Shown piece by piece: positions 51,267 through 57,438 of a stretch of 57,438 nt of DNA. Below the pieces are notes generated by a model, which saw only the letters and a program-made list of their open reading frames with translations, made no database searches and was not told where the DNA came from. Every line of letters begins with the position of its first letter. Within the stretch, counting starts at the first letter, position 1. The DNA is from Streptomyces sp. Ru62 (lineage in GTDB: Bacteria > Actinomycetota > Actinomycetes > Streptomycetales > Streptomycetaceae). Location of the stretch: NCBI RefSeq assembly GCF_002920615.1, contig NZ_PQSU01000046.1, positions 1 through 57,438 of the forward strand, in the 5' to 3' direction. Both the position numbers and the translations under genes were made by a program.

Positions 51267-52067
51267 TCAGGCGCCGGCCGCCGCGGCGTTCTCGTCGACG
51301 AGGGCTCGCACCCAGCCGAGGAACGTCCGGACCTGCGGGCTGGGCAGGGGCAGCGCGGCGGCGCGTGGACGTTCGAAGCTGCGGACCGCGGCCTCGATCA
51401 GCGGACGGAAGTCCTCCTCCTCGGTGGCGACTTGCATGGCCGCGTCGCGTTTGGCGAACCAGCGCCCGGTGCGGCAGTAGACCACGGAGCGGCAGCCGTT
51501 GAGGACCCGGTTGTCGGCGAGATGCCCCTCACCGTCGCTGTGCTCGCGCACCGAGGCCTGGATCGCGGTGTACAAGTCCGTCGGCCGGGGCGCCGCGATC
51601 ACCTGCGATGCGGGCGGCCCGTAGAGCGCAATCCCGTCCTGATGGGCCACGGAGCGGTCGATGACGTACCAGAACGACGGTCCCCCGGCCGTGTCGAAGG
51701 CGGTCCGGCCCGGCAGCTGAGCGCCAGTGTTGAGATCCAGCAGGTAGCCGGCCTCCCCGGACGGGACACGGGCGAAGTCCGCCGCGTAGACGACCAGTTC
51801 CAGCCCAGCCGCCGGGCACGGCAGCTGCCGGTGATCGAGAGCGTGGGCCAGTGCCCGCAGGGTCGCGGCCTCAGGCGGGCCCTCTACGAGGACCGTGACG
51901 TCGATGTCACTGCGGCCATGCCGGTAGTCGCCGAGCGCGAGGGAACCGACCGCGACCACTCCTGTCAGCCGGGAGCCGCACACCGCGCGCGTGCGGCGTA
52001 CGAGCTCCGTCAGGTAGGGCCGCACCTCGGCAGGAACGGCATGAAACGGCTCGGTCTTGGCGTCCAT
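51267..52067 (-). CDS. Nucleotidyltransferase, aminoglycoside 3''-adenylyltransferase-like
   Basis: A 266-residue protein from ATG 52067. The pol-beta-type nucleotidyltransferase motif GSLALGDYRHGRSDID (41-56) holds the two catalytic aspartates, and DVTVLVEG follows. The C-terminal helical domain (DGEGHLADNRVLNGCRSVVY and CRTGRWFAKRDAA) matches the ANT(3'')/AadA-like DUF4111 layout. It may adenylylate an aminoglycoside or another small alcohol; many Streptomyces copies have no proven drug substrate. It diverges from the ATPase gene with only 9 bp between the start codons. Confidence 0.8.
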   Translation of the reverse strand: MDAKTEPFHAVPAEVRPYLTELVRRTRAVCGSRLTGVVAVGSLALGDYRHGRSDIDVTVLVEGPPEAATLRALAHALDHRQLPCPAAGLELVVYAADFARVPSGEAGYLLDLNTGAQLPGRTAFDTAGGPSFWYVIDRSVAHQDGIALYGPPASQVIAAPRPTDLYTAIQASVREHSDGEGHLADNRVLNGCRSVVYCRTGRWFAKRDAAMQVATEEEDFRPLIEAAVRSFERPRAAALPLPSPQVRTFLGWVRALVDENAAAAGA

Positions 52068-52076
52068 CCCGCCAGT

Positions 52077-52523
52077 ATGGAGTACTCGATGTCGAGGGCC
52101 GAGTGTCGCGCCGGGTTCGTCGGAGACGGCGAGGACATCGCCCACGCCCGCCATCTGGTTGCCGGTTTCCTCACTCCAGTCCAGGCCGAGCATGGCCTGC
52201 CCGTCTCGGAGCGTGTGGACCTCACCCAGCTGGTGGTGAGCGAACTGGTCTCCAACGCTCACAAATACGCCCCCGGCTCGGTGCTGCTCGACCTGCGCAT
52301 CACCGGTGACACGGTCGAAGTCGTCGTGTGGGACTCCGACCGCGTGCTGCCGATCGCCCGGGCCGCGGACGCCGGCCGGGTCGGTCAGTACGGCCTGGAG
52401 ATCGTCATGGCCGTGGCCCAGGGCTTCGAGGCGCAGCGCGAGCGGGTCGGCAAACGCATCACCGCCCGCATTGCCCTGGCCGACGACCCGGGCGGCGCCG
52501 TCTCCGGGCGCCGCCCGCTGTAA
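52077..52523 (+). CDS. HATPase_c-type ATP-binding protein (anti-sigma factor kinase-like)
   Basis: A 148-residue single-domain GHKL ATPase: DIAHARHLVAGFLTPVQAEH, the N box LVVSELVSNAHKYAPG with Asn60, VEVVVWDSDRVLPIARAA in place of the G1 box, and GQYGLEIVMAVAQGFEAQ. Such short RsbW/SpoIIAB-like proteins phosphorylate anti-anti-sigma factors or bind sigma factors and are abundant in Streptomyces. The G2/GT region is short, so kinase activity is not certain. Start ATG 52077 or 52089; either leaves almost no room for a leader. Confidence 0.8.
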   Translation: MEYSMSRAECRAGFVGDGEDIAHARHLVAGFLTPVQAEHGLPVSERVDLTQLVVSELVSNAHKYAPGSVLLDLRITGDTVEVVVWDSDRVLPIARAADAGRVGQYGLEIVMAVAQGFEAQRERVGKRITARIALADDPGGAVSGRRPL

Positions 52524-53072
52524 GACGACCGGAGCCTGTCCCTCAGGCTGGATGCGGTCCGGCAGCGTGCCGCGCCAAGGCTGCAGTTCCCAGGACCGCA
52601 CAGACAGACGCCCTGTTTTGAGCTGCACCCATCGGCGTGAGGGGGCTTTCTGCGGCGAGCGCGTCGGTTCGCACGTGATGCTCCCCTGCCGCACCGGGAA
52701 TGCCCGGCGGGCCGGTGTGGTTGAGGCGGGCGTGATGGTGAAGGGAACTGTGTCCCCGGGCCTCATCAATCGCATGCGAGGACGATCGTTCGGCTGAAGC
52801 CTCGCATTGCCTTTCGCCGCGTAGGCGACCGCCTTTTACGATCACACCCGCACGCGGGTTCAAGCCCCGGCCAGCATGCTGGCCGGGGCTCGGTGCTTCA
52901 CCCATCTATGCCCGAGGGCCGTGTCCGGTCGGCAGCGGATGTATGGCGGCAGCCGCCGCTGGTCGGCAACGGCACCTGGTGAGACGCCCGGCCGCCGGAA
53001 CAGGACGTGCTCGCAGCACCGTGAAGAAGGTCGCCGATCGCCAGGGGCAGGGGGCGGGCGAGAGCGGCGCTG
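52524..53072. other. Gene-free stretch with a terminator
   Basis: No frame in these 549 bp has a recognisable motif. The one clear element is the palindrome at 52863-52890; the TTCAAGCC next to it looks like a tRNA T-arm, but no tRNA folds around it. Confidence 0.45.
52863..52890. terminator. 28-bp perfect palindrome
   Basis: AGCCCCGGCCAGCA and TGCTGGCCGGGGCT form a fully paired stem with almost no loop. It lies between the ATPase gene and the convergent hypothetical gene at 53073 and may serve both strands. Confidence 0.7.
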
Positions 53073-53576
53073 TCAGTGCGCTCGGACGGAGGCTCCGTAG
53101 GTGTCGGTCTGGCGGCGTACGGCCACGTCCTGTGGCGGTGCCGGCCATACCTGGATGAGGTACCACTCGGTGACTTCGTCCGGGGCGAGGTCGATGGCGG
53201 TGTCCCGGTCTCGGGCATGGATGCGCAGCCGGTAGTCGCCGGGGCCGGCGAAGGAGAGCATCGGCAGCTCCTCGTCCAGGTCGTCCATCAGTCCTCGTAC
53301 CATCAGCTCTCCCGACACCGAGTGCAGGGACACCTCGACGATCTCCTCCCACACGTCGTCCCGGGGCTGCGGGGCCTGGGTGTGAGAGGTGACGGTGACG
53401 TCGACGTGCCCGGTGTGGATGCCGGTGTGGATGGTGGCGATGCCGTCTTGCACCTCGATCAGGCCGTTGTGCTCGCGAGGCAGATCGGGGCCGGCGGGGC
53501 CGTCCTCGTCGCTGATCTGGAACTGGTGGTACTGCACGGGCACAAGCCGGCGCCCCTGCTCGGCCTGGTCGGTCAT
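53073..53576 (-). CDS. Hypothetical protein, beta-rich
   Basis: A 167-residue protein from ATG 53576. It is acidic with alternating strands (LVPVQYHQFQISDEDG, IATIHTGIHTGHVDVTVTSH, EEIVEVSLHSVSGELMVRGL, DYRLRIHARDRDTAIDLAPD, EWYLIQVWPAPP). The pattern resembles small Streptomyces proteins of unknown role that form a beta sandwich. No signal peptide or membrane segment is present. No neighbour hints at a function. Confidence 0.6.
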   Translation of the reverse strand: MTDQAEQGRRLVPVQYHQFQISDEDGPAGPDLPREHNGLIEVQDGIATIHTGIHTGHVDVTVTSHTQAPQPRDDVWEEIVEVSLHSVSGELMVRGLMDDLDEELPMLSFAGPGDYRLRIHARDRDTAIDLAPDEVTEWYLIQVWPAPPQDVAVRRQTDTYGASVRAH

Positions 53577-53629
53577 GGAGTGTTCCTGGTGATCGCAGAC
53601 GTGGTCAGGGCTTGATCCAGACGAGGAAC

Positions 53630-53851
53630 CTATCTTTGCTCCTGGATTCGGTTGTAGCGGTAGAAGCGGCCAAGTGCCTTGCCGCCCTCTTCGTTCTGCT
53701 TGGCGTTGATCATGCGCCGGCTGAACTGGCCGCCGGTGGAAGCACCCTGCCAGGTGGAGGCGAACGGGTACTCATCGCACTGCTCGCCCGCGGGACGGGG
53801 CCGGCTTGACGGGCACGCCTTGTTCCGGTTCTGCCGGATCTTGTCCTTGTT
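53630..53851 (-). pseudogene. NucA/NucB-type DNase domain, C-terminal fragment
   Basis: The minus strand reads PRPAGEQCDEYPFASTWQGA, then FSRRMINAKQNEEGGKALGR and FYRYNRIQEQR with a stop. The CDEYPFAST block and the later N..GG..L..FY are the active-site signature of NucA/NucB deoxyribonucleases, which are common as toxin ends of secreted polymorphic toxins. Upstream homology stops at about 53851, where an integrase fragment on the other strand begins. Only this 74-codon tail remains. Confidence 0.65.
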
Positions 53852-54084
53852 GGTGAGGATGCATGCATCCGCTGCCCCATGCTCCAGATCAATCCCAAGA
53901 TGCTGTCCCGGCTTGCCGACATCGAGAAGGACCTCCTCATGCGGCGCCAACGCGCACTCGAAGAACAGTGGCTGGGCGAGATCGAAGGCATCGACCTGAC
54001 CCTGACCTTCCTCCGCACCAAGCAGGCTGACGCCGCCCGTCTCACCCAGCGGACCACCCTCCACTTTGGCCTTCCCCGTCCCCG
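53852..54084 (+). pseudogene. Site-specific integrase C-terminal fragment
   Basis: The forward frame reads DACIRCPMLQINPKMLSRLA, then RRQRALEEQWLGEIEGIDLT and LTFLRTKQADAARLTQR. The 'HACIRCPMLQVDP' and 'WLGEIEGIDLTL' patterns recur at the C-terminus of actinobacterial tyrosine-type integrases. The catalytic core is missing upstream, and the frame runs into IS5 sequence near 54090. It is a scar of an integrated element. Confidence 0.55.
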
Positions 54085-54095
54085 TCCCCGCACGG

Positions 54096-54238
54096 TGCCC
54101 GGACGCGGACCCGGCGGTGATCACCGGCTACAAGGCGACCCGCAACCGGCCCTTGACCAGGGGCCAGAAGCTGCCCAACAAGGCGCTGGCCGCGGTCCGG
54201 GCCCCGGTCGAGCACGGCTTCGCGCACCTGAAGAACTG
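54096..54238 (+). pseudogene. IS5-family transposase, left part, split by IS110
   Basis: The frame reads PDADPAVITGYKATRNRPLT, RGQKLPNKALAAVRAPVEHG and FAHLKN, the catalytic-Glu region of an IS5-group transposase. It is interrupted at 54236 by the IS110 element. The continuation is found at 55881-55975. The earlier two-thirds of the gene are missing. Confidence 0.75.
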
Positions 54239-54303
54239 ATCTCTTGCCAAGGGCATCCGTGGGAGTGCCGAGGGAGTCCCGCAGTTCCTCAGATGTTCGA
54301 GCC

Positions 54304-54598
54304 GGGTGCTGGATGTATGCCTTCTGAAGAACGGGCCTCGATGCCTCTCGCCAGACCGGTGACATCCAGCACCCGCGAGCGTCAACACCTATCACCTCGG
54401 CCACTCGTTGGTGTTGGTGGTGCGAGCCCACTCCGCGGTGACCTCTTGATACGCCCGAGCCTTCGAGCTCCCGCGCAGACCGAGGCTCGTGGGATGCGCT
54501 GGTGCCACGAACGGCTCGTGAGGTGGCGGCACATCCGCGCAGCGGTTGATGCCTGGGATTAGTGCGACGCGTGGCCCGCATGCGCTCGTGACCAGCGC
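54304..54598 (+). ncRNA. Predicted bridge RNA with target- and donor-binding loops
   Basis: First stem-loop: GGGTGCTGGATGT (54304-54316) pairs perfectly with ACATCCAGCACCC (54362-54374). Its loop holds CTGAAGAAC (54324-54332), identical to the left target flank at 54228-54236, and CGCCAG (54349-54354), complementary to the right target CTGGTG with one G-U pair. Second stem: GCGCTGGT plus CACGA (54496-54510) pairs with TCGTG plus ACCAGCGC (54586-54598). Its loop holds CGTGAGGTG (54517-54525), identical to the right end at 55869-55877, and GGGATTAG (54555-54562), complementary to the left end CTGATCTC with two G-U pairs. This is the order known for IS110 bridge RNAs. Confidence 0.78.
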
Positions 54599-54627
54599 AA
54601 TCATCAGCACGTCGGGAAGGAACTGCC

Positions 54628-55857
54628 TTGATCTACTGCGGAATCGACTGGGCCGAACGCACCCACGACGTCGCCCTGGTCGACGACACCGGCACGTTGG
54701 TCGCCAAGCGGCACATAACCGACGACGCCGTTGGCTACGAGCTGTTGCTGGAGCTTCTCGCCGAGCACGGCGACACCGAGGAGAACCCGATCCCGGTGGC
54801 CATCGAGACCTCCCGCGGCCTGCTGGTTGCCGTGCTGCGGACCGGCAAGCGGAAGGTGTACGCGATCAACCCGCTGGCCGCCGCCCGCTACCGCGGCCGG
54901 CGCAGCGCCTCGCGCAAGAAGTCCGACGCCGGTGATGCCCTCGTCCTGGCGAACATCCTGCGCACCGACATGCACGCCCACAGGCCGCTGCCCGACGACT
55001 CCGACCTCGGCCGGGCGATCGCCGTCCTCGCGCGCGCTCAGCAGGACGCACTGTGGAACCGGCAGCAGCTCGCCAACCAGCTCCGCTCCCTGCTGCGCGA
55101 GTACTACCCGGCCGCCCAGGATGCCTTCGCCACCTGGACCTACGGCCTGTGCCGGCCCGAGGCACGTGAACTCCTCAAGACCGCCCCGACCCCGGCGCGG
55201 GCGGCACGCCTGACCCGTACCCAGCTCCAGGCCGCCCTCAAGCGGGCTGGCCGCAAGCGCGGCATCGCAGCCGAAGCGGACCGGATCCGCGACATCTTCG
55301 GCGCCGAGTGGGCCCACCAGCCGCCGCTTGTCGAGGACGCCTTCGGCAAACGGATGCTCGTCCTCCTCATGCAGCTCGATGCCGCCTGCACCGCCGCCGG
55401 TCAGCTCGCCAAGGCGGTGGAGGACGCGCTCCCGCAGCATCCGGACGTTGAGATCCTGCTGAGCTTCCCCGGGCTCGGCATTCAGCTCGCCGCCTGGATC
55501 CTGGCCGAGATCGGGGACGACCGCACCCGCTTCGCCGACGCCCGGGGACTGAAGGCATACGCGGGCTCCTCGCCGATCACCCGCGCCTCCGGCAAGAAGT
55601 CGAGCATCACGTGGCGGTGGGTAAAGAACGGCCGGCTCAACCACGCCGGCTACCTCTGGGCCTTCGCCGCTCCGAACGGATCACCTGGAGCGAAGGCCCA
55701 CTACCGTCGGCGCCGCGACGAGCGCGGAGACTGGCACGCGGCCGCCCTGCGGAATCTGTTCAGTCGAATGCTCGGACAGCTCTATCACTGTCTTCAGCTG
55801 CGCGTGTTGTTCGACGAACGCACCGCTTTCCCCACCGAACTCGCCGCCGCCGCTTGA
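54628..55857 (+). CDS. IS110-family transposase/recombinase
   Basis: A 409-residue protein from TTG 54628 after AAGGAA. The N-terminal RuvC-like DEDD domain shows Asp7 (CGIDWAERTHDVAL), Glu60 (VAIETSRGLL), Asp100 and Asp103 (RKKSDAGDALVLA). A central coiled-coil region follows. The C-terminal Tnp domain has LLSFPGLGIQLAAWILAEIG and the serine-bearing AYAGSSPITRASGKKS (near 311-325). All expected parts are present, so the element is likely active. IS110 recombinases use an RNA guide to bring donor and target together; the candidate RNA is directly upstream. Confidence 0.92.
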   Translation: MIYCGIDWAERTHDVALVDDTGTLVAKRHITDDAVGYELLLELLAEHGDTEENPIPVAIETSRGLLVAVLRTGKRKVYAINPLAAARYRGRRSASRKKSDAGDALVLANILRTDMHAHRPLPDDSDLGRAIAVLARAQQDALWNRQQLANQLRSLLREYYPAAQDAFATWTYGLCRPEARELLKTAPTPARAARLTRTQLQAALKRAGRKRGIAAEADRIRDIFGAEWAHQPPLVEDAFGKRMLVLLMQLDAACTAAGQLAKAVEDALPQHPDVEILLSFPGLGIQLAAWILAEIGDDRTRFADARGLKAYAGSSPITRASGKKSSITWRWVKNGRLNHAGYLWAFAAPNGSPGAKAHYRRRRDERGDWHAAALRNLFSRMLGQLYHCLQLRVLFDERTAFPTELAAAA

Positions 55858-55880
55858 CGCGTTGGCAACGTGAGGTGTCT

Positions 55881-55975
55881 GGTGCGTGCTCGGCAAGGTC
55901 CGCACCGACCGGAGGTGGGTGACCGGGCTGGTGCGGGCCCTGCTCGTCCTGACGAACCGGGAAGTCGCCCGCTGA
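55881..55975 (+). pseudogene. IS5-family transposase, right part, split by IS110
   Basis: The frame reads CVLGKVRTDRRWVTGLVRAL and LVLTNREVAR with a stop at 55975, the usual C-terminus of this transposase group. It continues exactly the left part at 54096-54238 once the IS110 element is removed. Confidence 0.75.
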
Positions 55976-56062
55976 CCGGCGATCTCCACCGATCGTTCTG
56001 GCTCTCGCCGGGGCCTACCATCGGCGGCGTCGCCCTTGCCTGACGCAGGGCGGGCGCCGGGT

Positions 56063-56965
56063 TCAGACGTAGGTCCTGCGCCACTGGTCGGCCGCGCCGA
56101 GAAGGGTCATGCCGGCGGAGGTGTAGGCCTGCATGGCGCCGGTGTTGTGGGTGTCCACGTCGACGCCGACCGTGCGGTGGCCTCGGGTGTGGAGGAGGCT
56201 GAATGCGGTGGTGAGGAGTTGGGCGCCGAGGCCGTGGCGGCGGTGGGCGGGGTGGACGCCGAACCAGGCGATCCAGGCGCGGTCGACGGGGTCGCGGGCG
56301 ATGAGGGCGCCGGCGGGGACGCTGTCGAGTTCGGCGAGGAGCCACAGGTCGGGGTTGTAGCCGTCGCGTCGGCGCTGGGCGTGGTGGAAGGCGTCGAAGT
56401 CCGGGTGGGGGTGCTCCGGGTCGTCGGCGAAGGCCTCGTTCAGCACGGAGTGGACGGTGCGGAGGTCGGTCTCGTTCCGGGCCGCGCGCACCGCGGGCGC
56501 GGGGTGGTCGGGGAGGCGGATGGCGTCCAGGTCGACGGTGAGGCGGCTGCTGCTGTTCACGACGGTCCAGCCGCGGCTGAGGAGTTGGTCGTGGGGGAAG
56601 CAGCCAGGAAGTTGATACAGCGTCACCGGTGTGTCAGGGGTCGGCAGGTCGTGGGCGGCCCAGACGTCGAGGCGGTCCAGGAGGGTCGCGGTGACGGCAG
56701 GTGCATCCGGGGACGGGGCGACGACCAACTGGGCACGCAGCTCGCCCGGCTGAGGCGCGGGATGGAGGGCGGCGAAGCCGAGCAGGCCGCCGTCGGGGCC
56801 CGACGCGGTCCACGTGCGGGAGGGCAGGTCCAGGCCGGGGGCGGCCAGCATGCTGCGCGCCTCGGCGGGGCCGGACTCGCGGCGGCCGACCGTCGCCTCC
56901 TCGTCCCGGCCGAGCAGTTCGGCGAGGGCGTCGACGTCCGCCACGCAAACGGCTCTCCACTCCAT
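56063..56965 (-). CDS. GNAT-family N-acetyltransferase, two-domain
   Basis: A 300-residue protein from ATG 56965. The C-terminal GNAT domain is clear: AWIAWFGVHPAHRRHGLGAQ (motif A with the acetyl-CoA loop RRHGLG), TAFSLLHTRGHRTVGVDVDT and HNTGAMQAYTSAGM. The N-terminal half is a degenerate second GNAT-like domain, an arrangement like that of mycothiol synthase MshD, although key MshD residues cannot be checked by eye. It lies alone between the IS remnants. Confidence 0.82.
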   Translation of the reverse strand: MEWRAVCVADVDALAELLGRDEEATVGRRESGPAEARSMLAAPGLDLPSRTWTASGPDGGLLGFAALHPAPQPGELRAQLVVAPSPDAPAVTATLLDRLDVWAAHDLPTPDTPVTLYQLPGCFPHDQLLSRGWTVVNSSSRLTVDLDAIRLPDHPAPAVRAARNETDLRTVHSVLNEAFADDPEHPHPDFDAFHHAQRRRDGYNPDLWLLAELDSVPAGALIARDPVDRAWIAWFGVHPAHRRHGLGAQLLTTAFSLLHTRGHRTVGVDVDTHNTGAMQAYTSAGMTLLGAADQWRRTYV

Positions 56966-57006
56966 TCCCGCACTGTCGCAGGACGAGGCGTTGGCCGCCA
57001 GCGGTT

Positions 57007-57438
57007 TTAGAGGTCCTAACCGAAGTTGTTGATCAAGTAACCGTCTGCTCGTTGGTCGGGTTGTGGGGAAGCGTCAGTCGCGGCCGTGGATGGTGTCGGA
57101 CGCACTGTGGTCGCTCATCGAGCCGTTGCTGCCCGAGCCGGGGCCGAGGCTGGTGGCCGGACATGGTGTTGGCGGACCGTGGCTACGACCACGACAAGTA
57201 CCGGCGGCTGCTGTGGCAGCGAGGCATCCGGCCCGCGATCGCCGAACGCGGCCGGCCACATGGCACGGGCCTGGGCATCTCCCGCTGGGTCGTGGAACGC
57301 ACCATCTCCTGGTTCCACGGCTTCCGCCGTCTGCGTATCCGCTGGGAGCGACGAGACGACATCCACGAAGTCTTCCTCGGGCTCGTCACCTGCCTCATCA
57401 CACACCGCCACGTCCAACGCCTTTGTTAGGACCTCTAA
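57007..57438 (+). mobile_element. Internally deleted IS5-family element at the window end
   Basis: The perfect 14-bp repeats TTAGAGGTCCTAAC (57007-57020) and GTTAGGACCTCTAA (57425-57438) bound 432 bp. Inside, a transposase start (RPWMVSDALWSLIEPLLPEP, about 57083-57150) is joined out of frame to the transposase end (MVLADRGYDHDKYRRLLWQR, then VVERTISWFHGFRRLRIRWE, stop at 57429). The middle DDE part is deleted. It could still be moved by a related transposase supplied elsewhere. The window stops on the last base of the repeat. Confidence 0.8.

Larger units (their letters stand above)
54238..55878 (+). mobile_element. IS110-family insertion sequence, complete
   Basis: The element is bounded by the CT dinucleotide at 54236-54237 and again at 55879-55880. 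Outside these, the flanks join to CTGAAGAA-CT-GGTGCGTG and restore a continuous IS5 transposase reading frame (HLKNWCVLGKV), so the ends are defined by the interrupted gene. Length is about 1641 bp. There are no terminal inverted repeats, a long left non-coding end (390 bp) and a short right end (21 bp), as in the IS110 group. The transposase gene appears intact. Confidence 0.85.

Noticed and set aside
52820..52880. tRNA-like T-arm (GGGTTCAAGCCCC) before a palindrome
   Set aside because: No acceptor, D or anticodon arms can be folded around it; treated as part of the terminator region, not a tRNA or proven att site.

Overview
The window is about 72% GC (estimated by eye), and its genes use G/C at third codon positions, GTG/TTG starts and short GGAGG-type ribosome sites. 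Protein families (SARP/AfsR-like ATPase, small coiled-coil proteins, TetR/MarR/HxlR/LysR regulators, IS110/IS5/IS3/IS630 remnants) point to Streptomyces or a close relative, probably an accessory or chromosome-arm region. No rRNA, tRNA or CRISPR array was found.

Left part (1-32262): a large catabolic region. A TetR regulator diverges from a cysteine hydrolase / semialdehyde dehydrogenase / lipocalin-like set. A long minus-strand cluster (21533 down to 9546, plus a ring-cleavage type dioxygenase at 22618-21719) encodes an alpha/beta hydrolase, a DUF35 OB-fold protein, two crotonases, an FAD aromatic hydroxylase, a fumarylacetoacetate-hydrolase-family enzyme, a thiolase, an acyl-CoA ligase, an MFS transporter and a thiolase-like Ltp protein. 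The gene set reads as hydroxylation, extradiol cleavage, C-C hydrolysis, CoA activation, beta-oxidation and a retro-aldol step (inference). It is flanked by two near-duplicate SDR genes, a two-component flavin monooxygenase (LLM protein plus FMN reductase), twin divergent MarR genes sharing a TTGCT-N6-AGCAA box, and an HxlR gene diverging from two more crotonases and a hydrolase.

Middle part (32263-48750): a patchwork. Intact genes are a carboxylesterase with a divergent Lrp/AsnC regulator, a LysR gene beside an MFS gene, a small decarboxylase-family pair, a halogenase-like flavoprotein, a GCS2 ligase fused to an IS630 remnant, and a large XRE-NB-ARC-TPR regulator. Between them lie fragments of SDRs, a CHAT protease, a DUF6338 protein, a polymorphic toxin and several transposases.

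Right part (48751-57438): a two-gene Pycsar antiphage system (class III nucleotide cyclase plus a three-helix membrane effector). The cyclase carries C-terminal cold-shock/OB-like domains. Beyond it are a nucleotidyltransferase, an anti-sigma-type ATPase, toxin and integrase fragments, and an intact IS110-family element inserted in an IS5 transposase. The IS110 left non-coding region contains target- and donor-matching guide segments arranged as in a bridge RNA. The window ends exactly on the terminal repeat of an internally deleted IS5-type element, which may be a contig end.

Five genes carry single-base frameshifts, two of them in runs of six or seven G. These may be sequencing errors rather than true pseudogenes and are flagged as such.
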